Shown piece by piece: positions 8,370-17,758 of a DNA stretch of 64,000 bases. Within the stretch, counting starts at the first letter, position 1; each line of letters begins with the position of its first letter. The notes under the pieces are model-generated. The model was not told the origin of the DNA and made no database searches. It saw nothing but the letters and a program-made list of their open reading frames with translations. The DNA is from Vicingus serpentipes (GTDB taxonomy: Bacteria; Bacteroidota; Bacteroidia; Flavobacteriales_E; Vicingaceae): assembly GCF_007993035.1 (NCBI RefSeq), contig NZ_VOOS01000003.1, forward strand, positions 275,501 through 339,500. The letters are read 5' to 3'. The translations under genes and the position numbers were made by a program.

Positions 8370-9458
8370 ATGGCAAAAAAATCAATATTAAACGCTAAAT
8401 CATTAAAGTTTTTAGAGGCTTATATTAATAATCCTTCTCCTACTGGTTTTGAATCAGAGGGACAAAAAATGTGGTTAAATTATATTAAACCTTTTGTTGA
8501 TGATCATATGGTTGATACTTATGGCTCTGTAGCAGCAATTATAAATCCTAAAGCAGAATATAAAGTTGTTATTGAAGCTCATGCAGACGAAATTTCTTGG
8601 TTTGTTCATTATATTACAGATCAAGGGTTTATTTACTTGAGAAGAAATGGTGGTTCAGATCATCAAATTGCACCTTCCAAAAGAGTAAACATCCATACGG
8701 ATAAAGGAATTGTAAAAGCAGTATTTGGATGGCCAGCAATACATGTAAGAAAAGCAGCAGCTGAAGAAACTCCTAAATTGGATAATATATTTTTAGATTG
8801 TGGTTGCACTACAAAAGAAGAAGTTGAAGCTTTAGGTATTCATGTAGGATGTGTGATAACTTACGAAGATGAGTTTATGGTACTGAATGATAAATATTAT
8901 GTGGGACGTGCTTTAGATAATAGAATTGGTGGTTTTATGATTGCAGAAGTTGCTCGTTTGTTGCATGAAAACAAAGTGAAATTGCCATTTGGATTATACA
9001 TTACAAACTCTGTACAAGAAGAAGTAGGCTTAAGAGGAGCTGAAATGATGGTTCAAAATATAAAACCAAATGTTGCTATTGTTACGGATGTATGCCATGA
9101 TACGCAAACGCCAATGATGAATAAAATTGAAAGTGGAGATAATGCAGCAGGTAAAGGACCTGTGTTAACTGTTGGACCAGCTGTTCAAAATAATTTATTA
9201 AAGTTAATTCAAACAACAGCTGACAAGAAAAAAATACCTTTTCAACGTGCAGCAGCTAGTAGAGCTACAGGAACAGATACTGATGCGTTTGCTTATGCAA
9301 CTGGTGGGGTAGCTTCGGCTTTAATTTCTTTACCTTTAAAATATATGCATACAACTGTAGAAATGGTTCATAAAGAAGATGTAGAAAATGTAATTAAGTT
9401 GATTTACGAATCACTTCAGAACATTAAAAACAATCACGATTTTAGATATTTAAAATAG
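8370..9458 (+). CDS. M42 family metallopeptidase (aminopeptidase)
   Basis: M42 enzymes are cytoplasmic dinuclear-metal aminopeptidases that form tetrahedral shells and trim peptides. The 362-residue protein shows the expected ligands in order: IEAHADE (first His and catalytic Asp), RALDNRIGG (bridging Asp), SVQEEVGLRGAE (general base Glu and ligand Glu), VTDVCHD (Asp), and the C-terminal KYMHTTVEM (His). The open frame extends upstream to 8223, but that part runs antisense through the start of ribD and encodes no family sequence. The ATG at 8370 gives MAKKSILN and the normal length. Expression is divergent from ribD. A strong hairpin terminator follows directly. Confidence 0.93.
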   Translation: MAKKSILNAKSLKFLEAYINNPSPTGFESEGQKMWLNYIKPFVDDHMVDTYGSVAAIINPKAEYKVVIEAHADEISWFVHYITDQGFIYLRRNGGSDHQIAPSKRVNIHTDKGIVKAVFGWPAIHVRKAAAEETPKLDNIFLDCGCTTKEEVEALGIHVGCVITYEDEFMVLNDKYYVGRALDNRIGGFMIAEVARLLHENKVKLPFGLYITNSVQEEVGLRGAEMMVQNIKPNVAIVTDVCHDTQTPMMNKIESGDNAAGKGPVLTVGPAVQNNLLKLIQTTADKKKIPFQRAAASRATGTDTDAFAYATGGVASALISLPLKYMHTTVEMVHKEDVENVIKLIYESLQNIKNNHDFRYLK

Positions 9459-9462
9459 AAAT

Positions 9463-9490
9463 AAAAAAGGAGCCATTTGGCTCCTTTTTT
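9463..9490. terminator. Bidirectional intrinsic terminator after the M42 gene and DUF2797 gene
   Basis: GGAGCC-ATTT-GGCTCC (9469-9484) is flanked by a run of A on the left and a run of T on the right. It therefore works as an intrinsic terminator on both strands between these convergent genes. Confidence 0.85.
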
Positions 9491-9510
9491 ATTTCTATAA
9501 TTATTATTAA

Positions 9511-10308
9511 TCAAAATTCTAAGCTAACAACATATCCTTCATGTTTTCTAACATTTAAAACAATTCCGTTAGCAAACATTAAATACTGTCCTTTAATACC
9601 AGTAAGTTTTCCTGTATATTCTGGTACTTTATCAAAGCCAATACTTTTTAATTTTACAGGGTATTCTAGTACAGGGTAATTTAAAATAATGGGCTGGTCT
9701 TCTTTAGGAACATATTGTAAATACTCATCACCTAATAATTCCATTACTTTATGTTTTTCACTTATTAAATCCACATCAGGATAAACATTGGTTAACATTT
9801 GTCGCCAGTTGGTTTTGTCAGCCATATGCTCTTTTAAACTTACTTCTATCATTCCTGCCAAATAACGGTTTGGAGTTTCAGCTAACTTAATTGCTTTTAC
9901 TGCTCCTTGGTCAATCCATCTTGTTGGAACTTGTGTTCCTCTTGTAATACCAACTTTAATTCCGCTTGTTAATGACAAATAAACCACATGAGGTTTTAAT
10001 TGTACTGATTTTTCAAATTCTAAATCTCTATCCTCAATGCCTAAATGAGCTTTCGATAATTCTGGGTGAATTATCCAATCAGCAGCAGCAGGTGAGTTTT
10101 TAAAGCAAGTGTAGCAAAATCCTTGATTAAATGACTTTACTGTTTCTCTACCACATTCTTTACATAAAATTTGATGCTCATATTTTAGTGTAATTTCATT
10201 TCCAATTAGCTCATTCATGGAAACTAAATTATCGCCAATCGGTAAATTATAGCTAATTTCTTCCGTTAATTGAGCGTTCATTTTGCGTAAAGGACCAGTA
10301 TATATCAT
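9511..10308 (-). CDS. DUF2797 domain-containing protein
   Basis: The 265-residue product has the layout of the DUF2797 family: an N-terminal MIYTGPLRKM, a four-cysteine zinc-ribbon-like pair (CKECGRE at about 49-55 and CYTCFK at about 67-72), and a central HVVYLSLTSGIKVGITRGTQ. The last looks like a degenerate GIY-YIG-type core (VYL...KVGIT). It is followed by PTRWIDQGAVKAIKLAET. The biochemical role of the family is unknown. No signal peptide or membrane segment is present. It stands alone, convergent with the M42 gene and divergent from the GH3 gene. Confidence 0.85.
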   Translation of the reverse strand: MIYTGPLRKMNAQLTEEISYNLPIGDNLVSMNELIGNEITLKYEHQILCKECGRETVKSFNQGFCYTCFKNSPAAADWIIHPELSKAHLGIEDRDLEFEKSVQLKPHVVYLSLTSGIKVGITRGTQVPTRWIDQGAVKAIKLAETPNRYLAGMIEVSLKEHMADKTNWRQMLTNVYPDVDLISEKHKVMELLGDEYLQYVPKEDQPIILNYPVLEYPVKLKSIGFDKVPEYTGKLTGIKGQYLMFANGIVLNVRKHEGYVVSLEF

Positions 10309-10387
10309 TAAAGAGAAAGTTTATATTATTGAAGTTCGTAAAGTTACAAGTTTACTTTTAACTTTACTCTTTTAGTCTTTAACTCAA

Positions 10388-11896
10388 ATGGAAATAATTA
10401 ATTCAGTTTTTTCTTGGATTATCAAACAACGAATTCATCAAATGGAGTTGTTTATTAAATATCCGACTGAGGTTCAGAATGACTTATTGTTAGAATTAAT
10501 TAAAACCGCAAAGAATACAGAATGGGGTAAAAAGTACGATTATAACAATATTAAAACTTATAATGACTTTAAAAATAATGTTCCATTACAAGATTATGAG
10601 ACTTTAAAAACAGATGTTTTAAGAATAAAAGATGGTGAACAAAACATTTTGTGGCCTTCTGAAATAAAATGGTTTGCAAAGTCTTCAGGAACAGTTACAG
10701 GTAAAAGCAAATTTATTCCTGTAAGTAAAGAAGCATTAATTGATTGTCATTATAAAGGCGGAAAAGATTTATTATCTATTTATCATAATAATCATCCCGA
10801 ATCAAAATTAATTTTAGGGAAAGTATTGGTAGTTGGAGGAAGTAGTCAAATAAATAAACTTAATAGTGGTTCTTATACGGGAGATTTATCTGCTATAATA
10901 ATGAAAAATTTTCCGTTTTGGGTGGAGCAAAGAAGAGTGCCTAATATGGAGGTTGCTTTAATGGCCGAATGGGAAGAAAAAATAGAAAAAATGGCAATTT
11001 CTACAGCAAAAGAAGATGTTTCTAATATTTCAGGTGTACCCTCATGGACTTTGATTTTGATGCAAAAAATATTAGAAATTACTAAAGCGAATAATATTTC
11101 AGAAGTATGGCCAAATCTAGAAATGTATATGCATGGAGGTGTAAATTTTTTACCATATAAATCGCAGTTTAATAAATTACTTGGTGGTAATCATTTGAAT
11201 TATTATGAAAATTACAATGCTTCTGAAGGTTTTTTTGGATTACAAGATCAATATAATAGTGACGAAATGTTATTAATGTTGGACTATGGTATTTTTTATG
11301 AGTTTATTCCAGTAGAAAATACAGAAGAAGAACAGCCAGATACACTTTCTTTAGAAGAGGTTAAACTCAATAAAAATTATGAAGTGGTTATTTCAACTAA
11401 CTCTGGATTATGGAGATATAGAGTAGGTGATACAATAAAGTTTACATCTTTAAGTCCCTTCAGAATTCAGGTAACAGGTCGTACAAAACATTTTATTAAT
11501 GCTTTTGGCGAAGAATTGATTATTGAAAATGCAGAAATGGCATTAGCAATGGCTTGTAAAAAAACAGAGAGTTCAATAAGAGATTTTACTGTTGCACCTA
11601 TCTATATTGATGGGAAGAAGAATGGTAGGCATCAATGGCTAATTGAGTTTGAAAATGAACCAATTAATCTTGACTATTTTATTGAAATTTTAGATAATGG
11701 ATTAAAGAGCTTAAATTCTGATTATGAAGCAAAGCGATATAAAAACTTAATTCTAACTATTCCTGAAGTAATTTCATTACCTGAAAATACATTTTATATT
11801 TGGATGAAAGAAAATAATAAGTTAGGTGGGCAACATAAAGTTCCTCGTTTATCAAACAATAGAAATATAGTTGACCAAATCCTAAAAATGGTATAA
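10388..11896 (+). CDS. GH3 auxin-responsive promoter family protein (acyl-adenylate ligase)
   Basis: GH3 proteins belong to the ANL adenylating superfamily; plant members join amino acids to jasmonate or auxin. This 502-residue protein has the family marks: FAKSSGTVTGKSKFIPVS (about residues 96-113, phosphate-binding motif), YENYNASEGFFGLQ (about 274-287) and LWRYRVGDTIKF (about 341-352), then the hinge ITGRTKHFI-like VTGRTKHFINAFGEE. Bacteroidota commonly carry a copy, but its substrate there is not known to me. It is probably co-transcribed with the secreted hypothetical gene 14 bases downstream and perhaps the deoxynucleoside kinase. Family call is firm; substrate is not. Confidence 0.9.
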   Translation: MEIINSVFSWIIKQRIHQMELFIKYPTEVQNDLLLELIKTAKNTEWGKKYDYNNIKTYNDFKNNVPLQDYETLKTDVLRIKDGEQNILWPSEIKWFAKSSGTVTGKSKFIPVSKEALIDCHYKGGKDLLSIYHNNHPESKLILGKVLVVGGSSQINKLNSGSYTGDLSAIIMKNFPFWVEQRRVPNMEVALMAEWEEKIEKMAISTAKEDVSNISGVPSWTLILMQKILEITKANNISEVWPNLEMYMHGGVNFLPYKSQFNKLLGGNHLNYYENYNASEGFFGLQDQYNSDEMLLMLDYGIFYEFIPVENTEEEQPDTLSLEEVKLNKNYEVVISTNSGLWRYRVGDTIKFTSLSPFRIQVTGRTKHFINAFGEELIIENAEMALAMACKKTESSIRDFTVAPIYIDGKKNGRHQWLIEFENEPINLDYFIEILDNGLKSLNSDYEAKRYKNLILTIPEVISLPENTFYIWMKENNKLGGQHKVPRLSNNRNIVDQILKMV

Positions 11897-11910
11897 TTTT
11901 AGTAAGAATT

Positions 11911-12708
11911 ATGAATATGATAAAATCACTTCTTTTTACTTTTTCGCTTTTATTTTTATCGTTGGCTGGTTTTAATCAGATTTTAACTAAATCATTGGAT
12001 GGGAATCAGTTCACAACTGACCAGTTTGGAAATTTTTATGATATTTCTAGTCGGGAAGTAAAAAAATACAATAAAAAAGGGGAATTATTATTTACATACA
12101 GTAATAACATTTTAGGTGAAATCTCTAGTGTAGATGTTATCAACCCATTAAAAGTATTGATTTATTTTAGAGACTTTACTAAAATATTAACATTAGATGA
12201 CGCTATGTCTGTAAGAGGTGATGTGCTGAATTTAAATGATTTAAATTTAGAAGAAACATCTTTAGTTTGTAGATCTTATAATAATGGAGTTTGGTTTTAT
12301 AATCCGATTAAATATCAATTAACGCGAATTGAAAATAGACAAGTTATAAACGTTTCGAGTAACCTTTCAAACTTGTTAGGTGAAAACATACAACCTAACT
12401 ATTTACTCGAATTTAATGAAAAAGTATATTTAAGTGATATAAAATCTGGCATATTAGTTTTCGATATTTATGGTACTTACTTGAAGACAATACCTATATA
12501 TAATGTAAAAGCTTTCCAGGTAAAACAGAAATACATTTTATATGTAAATGCCAATCAACAAATAGAAATATATAATCTTTTTACTCTTGAAAAAAGTATA
12601 TATCAGGCTGAGAAATATGATGATGTAAAATCAGTAAGAATTGAAGGCTCTAATATTTATATATTATCTAAAAAAAATCAATTAATTATTGATAAAATTG
12701 AGCTTTAG
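11911..12708 (+). CDS. Secreted hypothetical protein, beta-propeller-like
   Basis: I do not recognise a named family. The 265-residue protein begins with a hydrophobic signal sequence (about residues 4-22, SLLFTFSLLFLSLAGF). It continues as strand-rich sequence with recurring short motifs such as DQFGNFYDISSREVKKYNKK, GVWFYNPIKYQLTRI and SGILVFDIYGTYLKTI. These resemble blades of a quinoprotein/NHL-like propeller in which a value is carried between strands. It has no T9SS sorting domain or lipobox, so periplasmic location is likely. It lies 14 bases after the GH3 gene and 54 bases before the deoxynucleoside kinase on the same strand. ATGs at codons 1 and 3 are both possible starts. Confidence 0.7.
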   Translation: MNMIKSLLFTFSLLFLSLAGFNQILTKSLDGNQFTTDQFGNFYDISSREVKKYNKKGELLFTYSNNILGEISSVDVINPLKVLIYFRDFTKILTLDDAMSVRGDVLNLNDLNLEETSLVCRSYNNGVWFYNPIKYQLTRIENRQVINVSSNLSNLLGENIQPNYLLEFNEKVYLSDIKSGILVFDIYGTYLKTIPIYNVKAFQVKQKYILYVNANQQIEIYNLFTLEKSIYQAEKYDDVKSVRIEGSNIYILSKKNQLIIDKIEL

Positions 12709-12762
12709 GCCTTAATCATTGTAATTTTTTGTATTTTTAATTCCTTAATAAAAATCAAAAAT

Positions 12763-13386
12763 ATGCTTGTAGCTGTTGCCGGAAATATAGGCTCTGGAAA
12801 AACCACATTAACCACTTTATTAGCAAAACATTATAATTGGGAAACTCATTTTGAAGATGTTGATGAAAATCCATATTTGAATGATTTTTATAACGACATG
12901 CAACGTTGGTCATTTAACCTTCAGGTTTATTATATGACAAGTAGAATTAGTAAAATTCAAGAAATTAATGCAAGTGGTAAAGCAACTATTCAAGATAGAA
13001 CATTGTACGAAGATGCTTATATTTTTGCACCTAACCTTCACTCAATGGGTTTAATGACAACAAGGGATTTTGAGACTTACTTTTCTTTATTTAAGTTGCA
13101 AGAAACTTTTATTCAACCCCCAGATTTATTAATTTACTTAAGAGCTTCTGTCCCTACACTAGTTAATCAAATACAAAAGAGAGGAAGAGATTATGAAGAA
13201 AGTATTCGTTTAGACTATTTAAAGCGTTTAAATGAACGTTATGAAGCTTGGATATCTACTTATGACCAAGGTAAAATTTTAATCGTTGATGTAGATAATA
13301 ATAACTTTTCAGAAAAGGCTGAAGATCTAGGTAAAATAATTAATGGTATTGATGCCGAACTTCACGGTTTGTTTGAAAGTAAATAA
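12763..13386 (+). CDS. Deoxynucleoside kinase (dNK family)
   Basis: This cytoplasmic kinase phosphorylates deoxynucleosides for salvage of DNA precursors. The 207-residue product has the P-loop GNIGSGKTTL (residues 7-16), the substrate-binding ENPYLNDFY segment, DRTLYEDAYIFA (about 86-97, the DRS-like motif) and the lid region KRGRDYEESIRL (about 145-156). Length matches bacterial dAK/dGK-type enzymes. Base specificity (dA, dG, dC) cannot be read with confidence. It follows the secreted hypothetical gene on the same strand and is followed by a hairpin terminator. Confidence 0.92.
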   Translation: MLVAVAGNIGSGKTTLTTLLAKHYNWETHFEDVDENPYLNDFYNDMQRWSFNLQVYYMTSRISKIQEINASGKATIQDRTLYEDAYIFAPNLHSMGLMTTRDFETYFSLFKLQETFIQPPDLLIYLRASVPTLVNQIQKRGRDYEESIRLDYLKRLNERYEAWISTYDQGKILIVDVDNNNFSEKAEDLGKIINGIDAELHGLFESK

Positions 13387-13410
13387 TTAATAACACTCTT
13401 ATTATATTTA

Positions 13411-13437
13411 AAGCATCTCATTGAGATGCTTTTTTTG
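13411..13437 (+). terminator. Intrinsic terminator of the deoxynucleoside kinase operon
   Basis: The nine-base stem AAGCATCTC / GAGATGCTT with loop ATT is followed by a T run, 24 bases after the kinase stop codon. Confidence 0.85.
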
Positions 13438-13691
13438 TACTCTAATATCCCTTTATGATTTTTAAATAACATTCTTATTATGTTTCATGATTGTAATTCT
13501 CATCATTTAGGACTTGACTTTTTCATGAATTCAAAACCATTTTAATTTTAGTTAGATTATTATTGAAGTAAAAATCTTTAATGATAGATAGGTTTATTAA
13601 GAATTTAAGTGATTATTTTTTTCTTTTTATTTTCAGAAGACTGTTGTAATTATCTATTCAAATGAATCTATTTATATAATTTAAAGCAAAA

Positions 13692-13719
13692 AAAATCCCG
13701 ACCATTGGTCGGGATTTTT
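13692..13719 (-). terminator. Intrinsic terminator of the outer-membrane protein gene
   Basis: The twelve-base stem AAAATCCCGACC / GGTCGGGATTTT with loop ATT lies 23 bases past the stop of the minus-strand gene. The A run on the left supplies the U tract. It can also act in the plus direction. Confidence 0.85.
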
Positions 13720-13741
13720 AATATATCTTATACTCTACTTC

Positions 13742-14590
13742 TTAGAAGTGGAAGTTTAAAGAAATGTTAGCTCCTGATAAACCAGTATCAATTCCGAAAG
13801 AACTTGATTTTCCAGTTTTAGCAGTATTTGTAACAATGTGGTTAGGGTTAGTAGCAACTTCACCTGGGTTAAGACCCCATGACTCAGAAGTAACTTCACC
13901 TTCACCTGTAGAAGACATTGCAAGACCCCAAGTATATTCAGCACCTAAAGATACTTTTGGAGCGAAGAACCATTCAACACCAATGAAACCAGCAATTCCT
14001 AATTGGAAAGTTGAACCAGCTTTAGTTTCTAAAGTTCTACCATTAACTAATCCAGGGTTAGCAGCGAAAGCTGAATCACTGTATGCTAAACCATAAGTGT
14101 TAGTAGTTTTTCCACCACCAAAACCGATGTTCATCATAGCTCCGTATACACCTTGAATTCTAGTGTTTCCTCTTCTTTTCTCAAGACCGAAACCTAAAGT
14201 TACATTGTTTCCAGATACTTTTACTTCATCAGTAAATTCTTGATCTTCAACATCACTTGGGTTAACAAAGTAGTTGTTAACTGTTCCAACTGTAGAGCTA
14301 GAAAAACCAATTCTTAACATTGCTCTGTAAGCAGTGTTTTCATCTTTAAAGTATTTACCAGTAATTGCGTTTGAACCATTAGTCCAAGCTGCATTTAAAG
14401 TACCAGCTCCGTTAGTACCAGCATTTGCCATGTTACCAACGTAGTTTAATAATGGTTGAGCATCAACGCTAATAGACCAATCACCAGCTTCTGGTAAATA
14501 AGCTTCACCTTTTTTAGATGTTAAACCATCTTGAGCGAAAGTTGTCGAAGCAGCTACGATAGCAGCAACAAATAATAATCTTTTTTTCAT
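13742..14590 (-). CDS. Outer-membrane beta-barrel protein
   Basis: The 282-residue protein has a signal peptide (MKKRLLFVAAIVAASTTFAQ, cut after residue ~20). The mature part is rich in Gly, Asn, Ser and alternating hydrophobics, typical of a transmembrane beta-barrel of the OmpW/porin-like superfamily. It ends in ANISLNFHF, with the terminal phenylalanine expected for recognition by the BAM machinery. No enzymatic motif is seen. It is a single gene with its own promoter (TAAGTTTG, 14652-14645) and terminator, and its codon use and compact leader suggest high expression. What it transports, if anything, is unknown. Confidence 0.85.
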   Translation of the reverse strand: MKKRLLFVAAIVAASTTFAQDGLTSKKGEAYLPEAGDWSISVDAQPLLNYVGNMANAGTNGAGTLNAAWTNGSNAITGKYFKDENTAYRAMLRIGFSSSTVGTVNNYFVNPSDVEDQEFTDEVKVSGNNVTLGFGLEKRRGNTRIQGVYGAMMNIGFGGGKTTNTYGLAYSDSAFAANPGLVNGRTLETKAGSTFQLGIAGFIGVEWFFAPKVSLGAEYTWGLAMSSTGEGEVTSESWGLNPGEVATNPNHIVTNTAKTGKSSSFGIDTGLSGANISLNFHF

Positions 14591-14644
14591 TTTTAATTGT
14601 TTTAGTTAAACTTTTTTAATTTTTGTTTTAATTTTTAGTTTGGA

Positions 14645-14676
14645 CAAACTTACAACATTTTTTTTAATGTATGCAA
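14645..14676 (-). promoter_or_regulatory. Promoter of the outer-membrane protein gene
   Basis: On the minus strand TTG (14676-14674), 21 bases, then TAAGTTTG (14652-14645) fits the Bacteroidota -33/-7 pattern. The predicted start near 14638 leaves a leader of about 48 bases. Confidence 0.55.
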
Positions 14677-14843
14677 GTTTTTTTTAAAATTATTAACAAT
14701 TGTTAATAGTTATCAACAACATGTTTATAACTCTAAGCCCTTTGTTTTTACTGTGTCAAATGTATATTATTCTTTAATATTGCATTTTATTGAATTAAAA
14801 AATAACACTTTTTTAACATAAGTACAATCAATATATTTCTTGA

Positions 14844-17594
14844 TTATAGCTCAGTATTAATGTTTAATTCTATTTCGTCATAAATAAATTTACCAGCAAT
14901 CTTTCCAACAATAGATTTAGAGCCATATTCAATTCCATAATCTGTTCTATCAATAGCAAAAGTAGTTTCTATATGAATTGCCCCCTCTTTTTGCTCAACA
15001 TAAACTGGGAACTCTATTCCATTAGTTACTCCTTTTATTGTTAATTCTGCAGTTACTTTGTACCAACCATCACTTTCTTCATCTTTAACTGAATTTATAA
15101 TCTTTATTGTTGCGGTAGGGTGAGCTTCAACTGCAAAGAAGTCATCATCTTTTAAGTGTCCTATTAAATTATCATTGTCTTCTCCAGGTTCGATATCTGT
15201 ACAAATCATTTTTGTCATATCTACAGTCACACTTCCTGAAAGTGCATTTTCTTCTAATTTAACAGTAGATTCAGAAATTGCAATTGTTCCCTCATGCATT
15301 CCTCCAACTTTTCTCCCTGTCCATTTTACAACTTTTTCATTTTTAATAACTGTAGGAGTATCTATAGTTTCAATTACTTCTTCAATAACAACTTCAGCTT
15401 CTTCTGCATGAGCATCATTTGTATGACCGCCTAATATAGGAGCTATAACTAATCCAATTAAACAAGTTAATTTGATTAAAATGTTCATTGAAGGTCCAGA
15501 AGTATCTTTAAAAGGATCACCAACAGTATCTCCAGTTACAGCAGCTTTATGAGCATCTGAACCTTTGTAAGTCATTTCACCATTAATTTCAACACCTGCT
15601 TCAAATGATTTTTTAGCATTATCCCATGCGCCACCAGCGTTGTTTTGAAAAATAGCCCAAAGAACACCACTAACAGTAACACCAGCCATATAACCACCTA
15701 ACATTTCAGCAACTAATAAGTTGTTATCAGGATAAACAATCATTCCAATAATTACAATTGCAATAGGGAAACCAATTGTTAAGATACCTGGCAACATCAT
15801 TTGTTTTAAAGATGCTTTAGTCGAAATATCAACACATTTCCCGTATTCAGGTTTACCAGTTCCTTCCATAATACCTGGAATTTCTCTAAACTGACGTCTA
15901 ACTTCTTCAACCATTTCCATTGCAGCTTTACCAACTGCATTCATTGCTAATGCTGAGAATACAACAGGAATCATACCTCCAACAAATAACATTGCTAATA
16001 CAGGTGCTTTAAAAATATTAATTCCATCAATTCCAGTAAATGTAACATAAGCAGCAAATAATGCTAAAGAAGTTAATGCTGCAGAAGCAATAGCAAAACC
16101 TTTACCAGTTGCAGCAGTTGTATTTCCAACTGAATCTAAAATATCTGTTCTTTCTCTAACGATTGGTTCTTGTTCACTCATTTCAGCAATACCTCCAGCG
16201 TTATCTGCTATTGGTCCAAAAGCATCAATTGCTAATTGCATAGCTGTAGTAGCCATCATTGCAGAGGCAGCTAAAGCAACACCATAAAATCCAGCAAAAG
16301 CATAAGAAGACCATATTGCAGCTGCAAATAGCAAAACAGAAGAGAATGTAGATATCATACCAGTTGCTAAACCAGCAATAATGTTTGTTCCTGCTCCAGT
16401 AGATGATTGTTGAACTATTTTTAAGATAGGTTTTTTACCTAAACCAGTATAGTATTCAGTAAATGAAGAAATACCAGCTCCAACAACTAATCCAACTAAT
16501 GTTGCATAAAATACTCTTAAAGAAGATATTTCTCTAGTTCCTTCACCAAAGAAATTCATTTGCATTGTTTCAGGTAACATCCAAGTTACTAAACCAAAAC
16601 AAGCACCTGCAACTAAAATAATAGAAGTCCAGTTACCAATATTTAATGCTTTTTGTACTTCAGCTTCTTTTGCATCGTTAGATGAAATTTTAACTAATAA
16701 TGTACCAATTATTGAAATAATAATACCAATACCAGCAATTGCCATAGGCAACAAGATAGGACCAATTCCGCCAAAAGCATCTTGAATTGCACCACCCATA
16801 TCTTGTATAACATAGTTTCCTAAAACCATAGCTGCTAATACTGTTGCAACATAAGAACCAAATAAGTCAGCTCCCATACCAGCAACATCACCAACGTTGT
16901 CACCAACGTTATCTGCAATTGTAGCAGGATTACGAGGGTCATCTTCAGGAATACCTGCTTCAACTTTACCTACTAAATCAGCACCAACATCGGCAGCTTT
17001 AGTATAAATACCACCACCAACTCTTGCAAATAAAGCAATTGATTCAGCACCTAATGAGAATCCAGCTAATGTTTCAAGAACAACAGTCATGTCAGCCGTA
17101 TTTGTCCAAACACCACCCATATATAAGTTAAAGAACAAAATAAAGAATGCAGTTAAACCTAAAACAGCTAATCCAGCAACGCCTAATCCCATTACAGTAC
17201 CACCACCAAAAGACACCTTTAAAGCGTTTGGTAAGCTAGTTTTTGCTGCTTGAGTAGTTCTTACGTTAGTTTGTGTTGCTATTTTCATTCCCATGTTTCC
17301 TGCTAATGCAGAAAAAATAGCTCCAATAATAAAAGCAACAATAATTAAATATTCAGTAGTAGGAACAACAAAAGCTACTCCAGCTAATACAATACTAGCA
17401 CCAACTACAAACATTGCAAGTAATTTATATTCAGCTTTTAAGAATGCTAATGCACCTTCATAAATATGATCGGCAATTTCTTTCATTTTACCATCACCAG
17501 CATCTTGCTTCATTACCCAACCTTTCTTTACCATCATGTAAAGAAGGCCTAATATTGCCATTGCTATTGGCATATAAATCATCATTGATTCCAT
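14844..17594 (-). CDS. hppA: Membrane-bound ion-pumping pyrophosphatase fused to a C-terminal YceI domain
   Basis: The enzyme hydrolyses cytoplasmic pyrophosphate and pumps H+ or Na+ out. Residues 1 to ~725 form the complete 16-helix pump, with [18 protein letters not shown] (195-212) and [19 protein letters not shown] (218-236) as the pyrophosphate/Mg site. [10 protein letters not shown] (490-499) has Ala494 and Gly497, the pattern of K+-dependent enzymes. The residue that is Glu in helix 6 of Na+-pumps is Gly246 (DLFGSY), while Glu184 sits in helix 5 (GAESIALF); this arrangement has been described for Flavobacterium-type H+-pumps. Residues ~750-916 are an in-frame YceI-like lipid-binding beta-barrel ([30 protein letters not shown]). 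Both termini of such pumps face the periplasm, so the fusion is topologically sensible. Length 916 against the usual ~700-800. Confidence 0.93.
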   Translation of the reverse strand: MESMMIYMPIAMAILGLLYMMVKKGWVMKQDAGDGKMKEIADHIYEGALAFLKAEYKLLAMFVVGASIVLAGVAFVVPTTEYLIIVAFIIGAIFSALAGNMGMKIATQTNVRTTQAAKTSLPNALKVSFGGGTVMGLGVAGLAVLGLTAFFILFFNLYMGGVWTNTADMTVVLETLAGFSLGAESIALFARVGGGIYTKAADVGADLVGKVEAGIPEDDPRNPATIADNVGDNVGDVAGMGADLFGSYVATVLAAMVLGNYVIQDMGGAIQDAFGGIGPILLPMAIAGIGIIISIIGTLLVKISSNDAKEAEVQKALNIGNWTSIILVAGACFGLVTWMLPETMQMNFFGEGTREISSLRVFYATLVGLVVGAGISSFTEYYTGLGKKPILKIVQQSSTGAGTNIIAGLATGMISTFSSVLLFAAAIWSSYAFAGFYGVALAASAMMATTAMQLAIDAFGPIADNAGGIAEMSEQEPIVRERTDILDSVGNTTAATGKGFAIASAALTSLALFAAYVTFTGIDGINIFKAPVLAMLFVGGMIPVVFSALAMNAVGKAAMEMVEEVRRQFREIPGIMEGTGKPEYGKCVDISTKASLKQMMLPGILTIGFPIAIVIIGMIVYPDNNLLVAEMLGGYMAGVTVSGVLWAIFQNNAGGAWDNAKKSFEAGVEINGEMTYKGSDAHKAAVTGDTVGDPFKDTSGPSMNILIKLTCLIGLVIAPILGGHTNDAHAEEAEVVIEEVIETIDTPTVIKNEKVVKWTGRKVGGMHEGTIAISESTVKLEENALSGSVTVDMTKMICTDIEPGEDNDNLIGHLKDDDFFAVEAHPTATIKIINSVKDEESDGWYKVTAELTIKGVTNGIEFPVYVEQKEGAIHIETTFAIDRTDYGIEYGSKSIVGKIAGKFIYDEIELNINTEL

Positions 17595-17639
17595 AACTTT
17601 TATTTAGTTTATTATTTAAATATAATTTTTTAAGGACGG

Positions 17640-17647
17640 CAAAAGTA
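17640..17647 (-). promoter_or_regulatory. Probable -7 promoter element of hppA
   Basis: Minus-strand TACTTTTG matches TAnnTTTG, 45 bases upstream of the ATG at 17594. No clear -33 element is seen. Confidence 0.4.
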
Positions 17648-17758
17648 TAAAAATTAATGTATAAAGAATAGTGAATACTAATTAATTTGGTTTTAGACGA
17701 CTAAAACCAAATATTCATCTAAACTTATTATACTTTCTTTTAGAGAAGAAAATATTTA

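Larger units (their letters stand above)
13387..13741. other. Intergenic region with two terminators, otherwise featureless
   Basis: This 355-base gap lies between the convergent kinase and outer-membrane protein genes. It contains one intrinsic terminator at each end (13411-13437 and 13692-13719). The roughly 250 bases between are AT-rich, with no open frame of note, no tRNA-like fold and no repeat that I could see. Confidence 0.6.

Noticed and set aside
13438-13691. Searched for a small gene, tRNA or repeat in the long AT-rich gap
   Set aside because: No frame with a plausible start and length, no cloverleaf and no repeated block was found.
13764-14096. Plus-strand open frame of 110 codons opposite the outer-membrane protein gene
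   Set aside because: It mirrors the codon bias of the barrel gene, and the real gene has a signal peptide and terminal Phe.
15175-15411. Open frame on the plus strand inside the pyrophosphatase-YceI gene
   Set aside because: It is antisense to the linker and YceI part of a well-supported gene and encodes a Ser/Thr/Ile-rich sequence without any motif.
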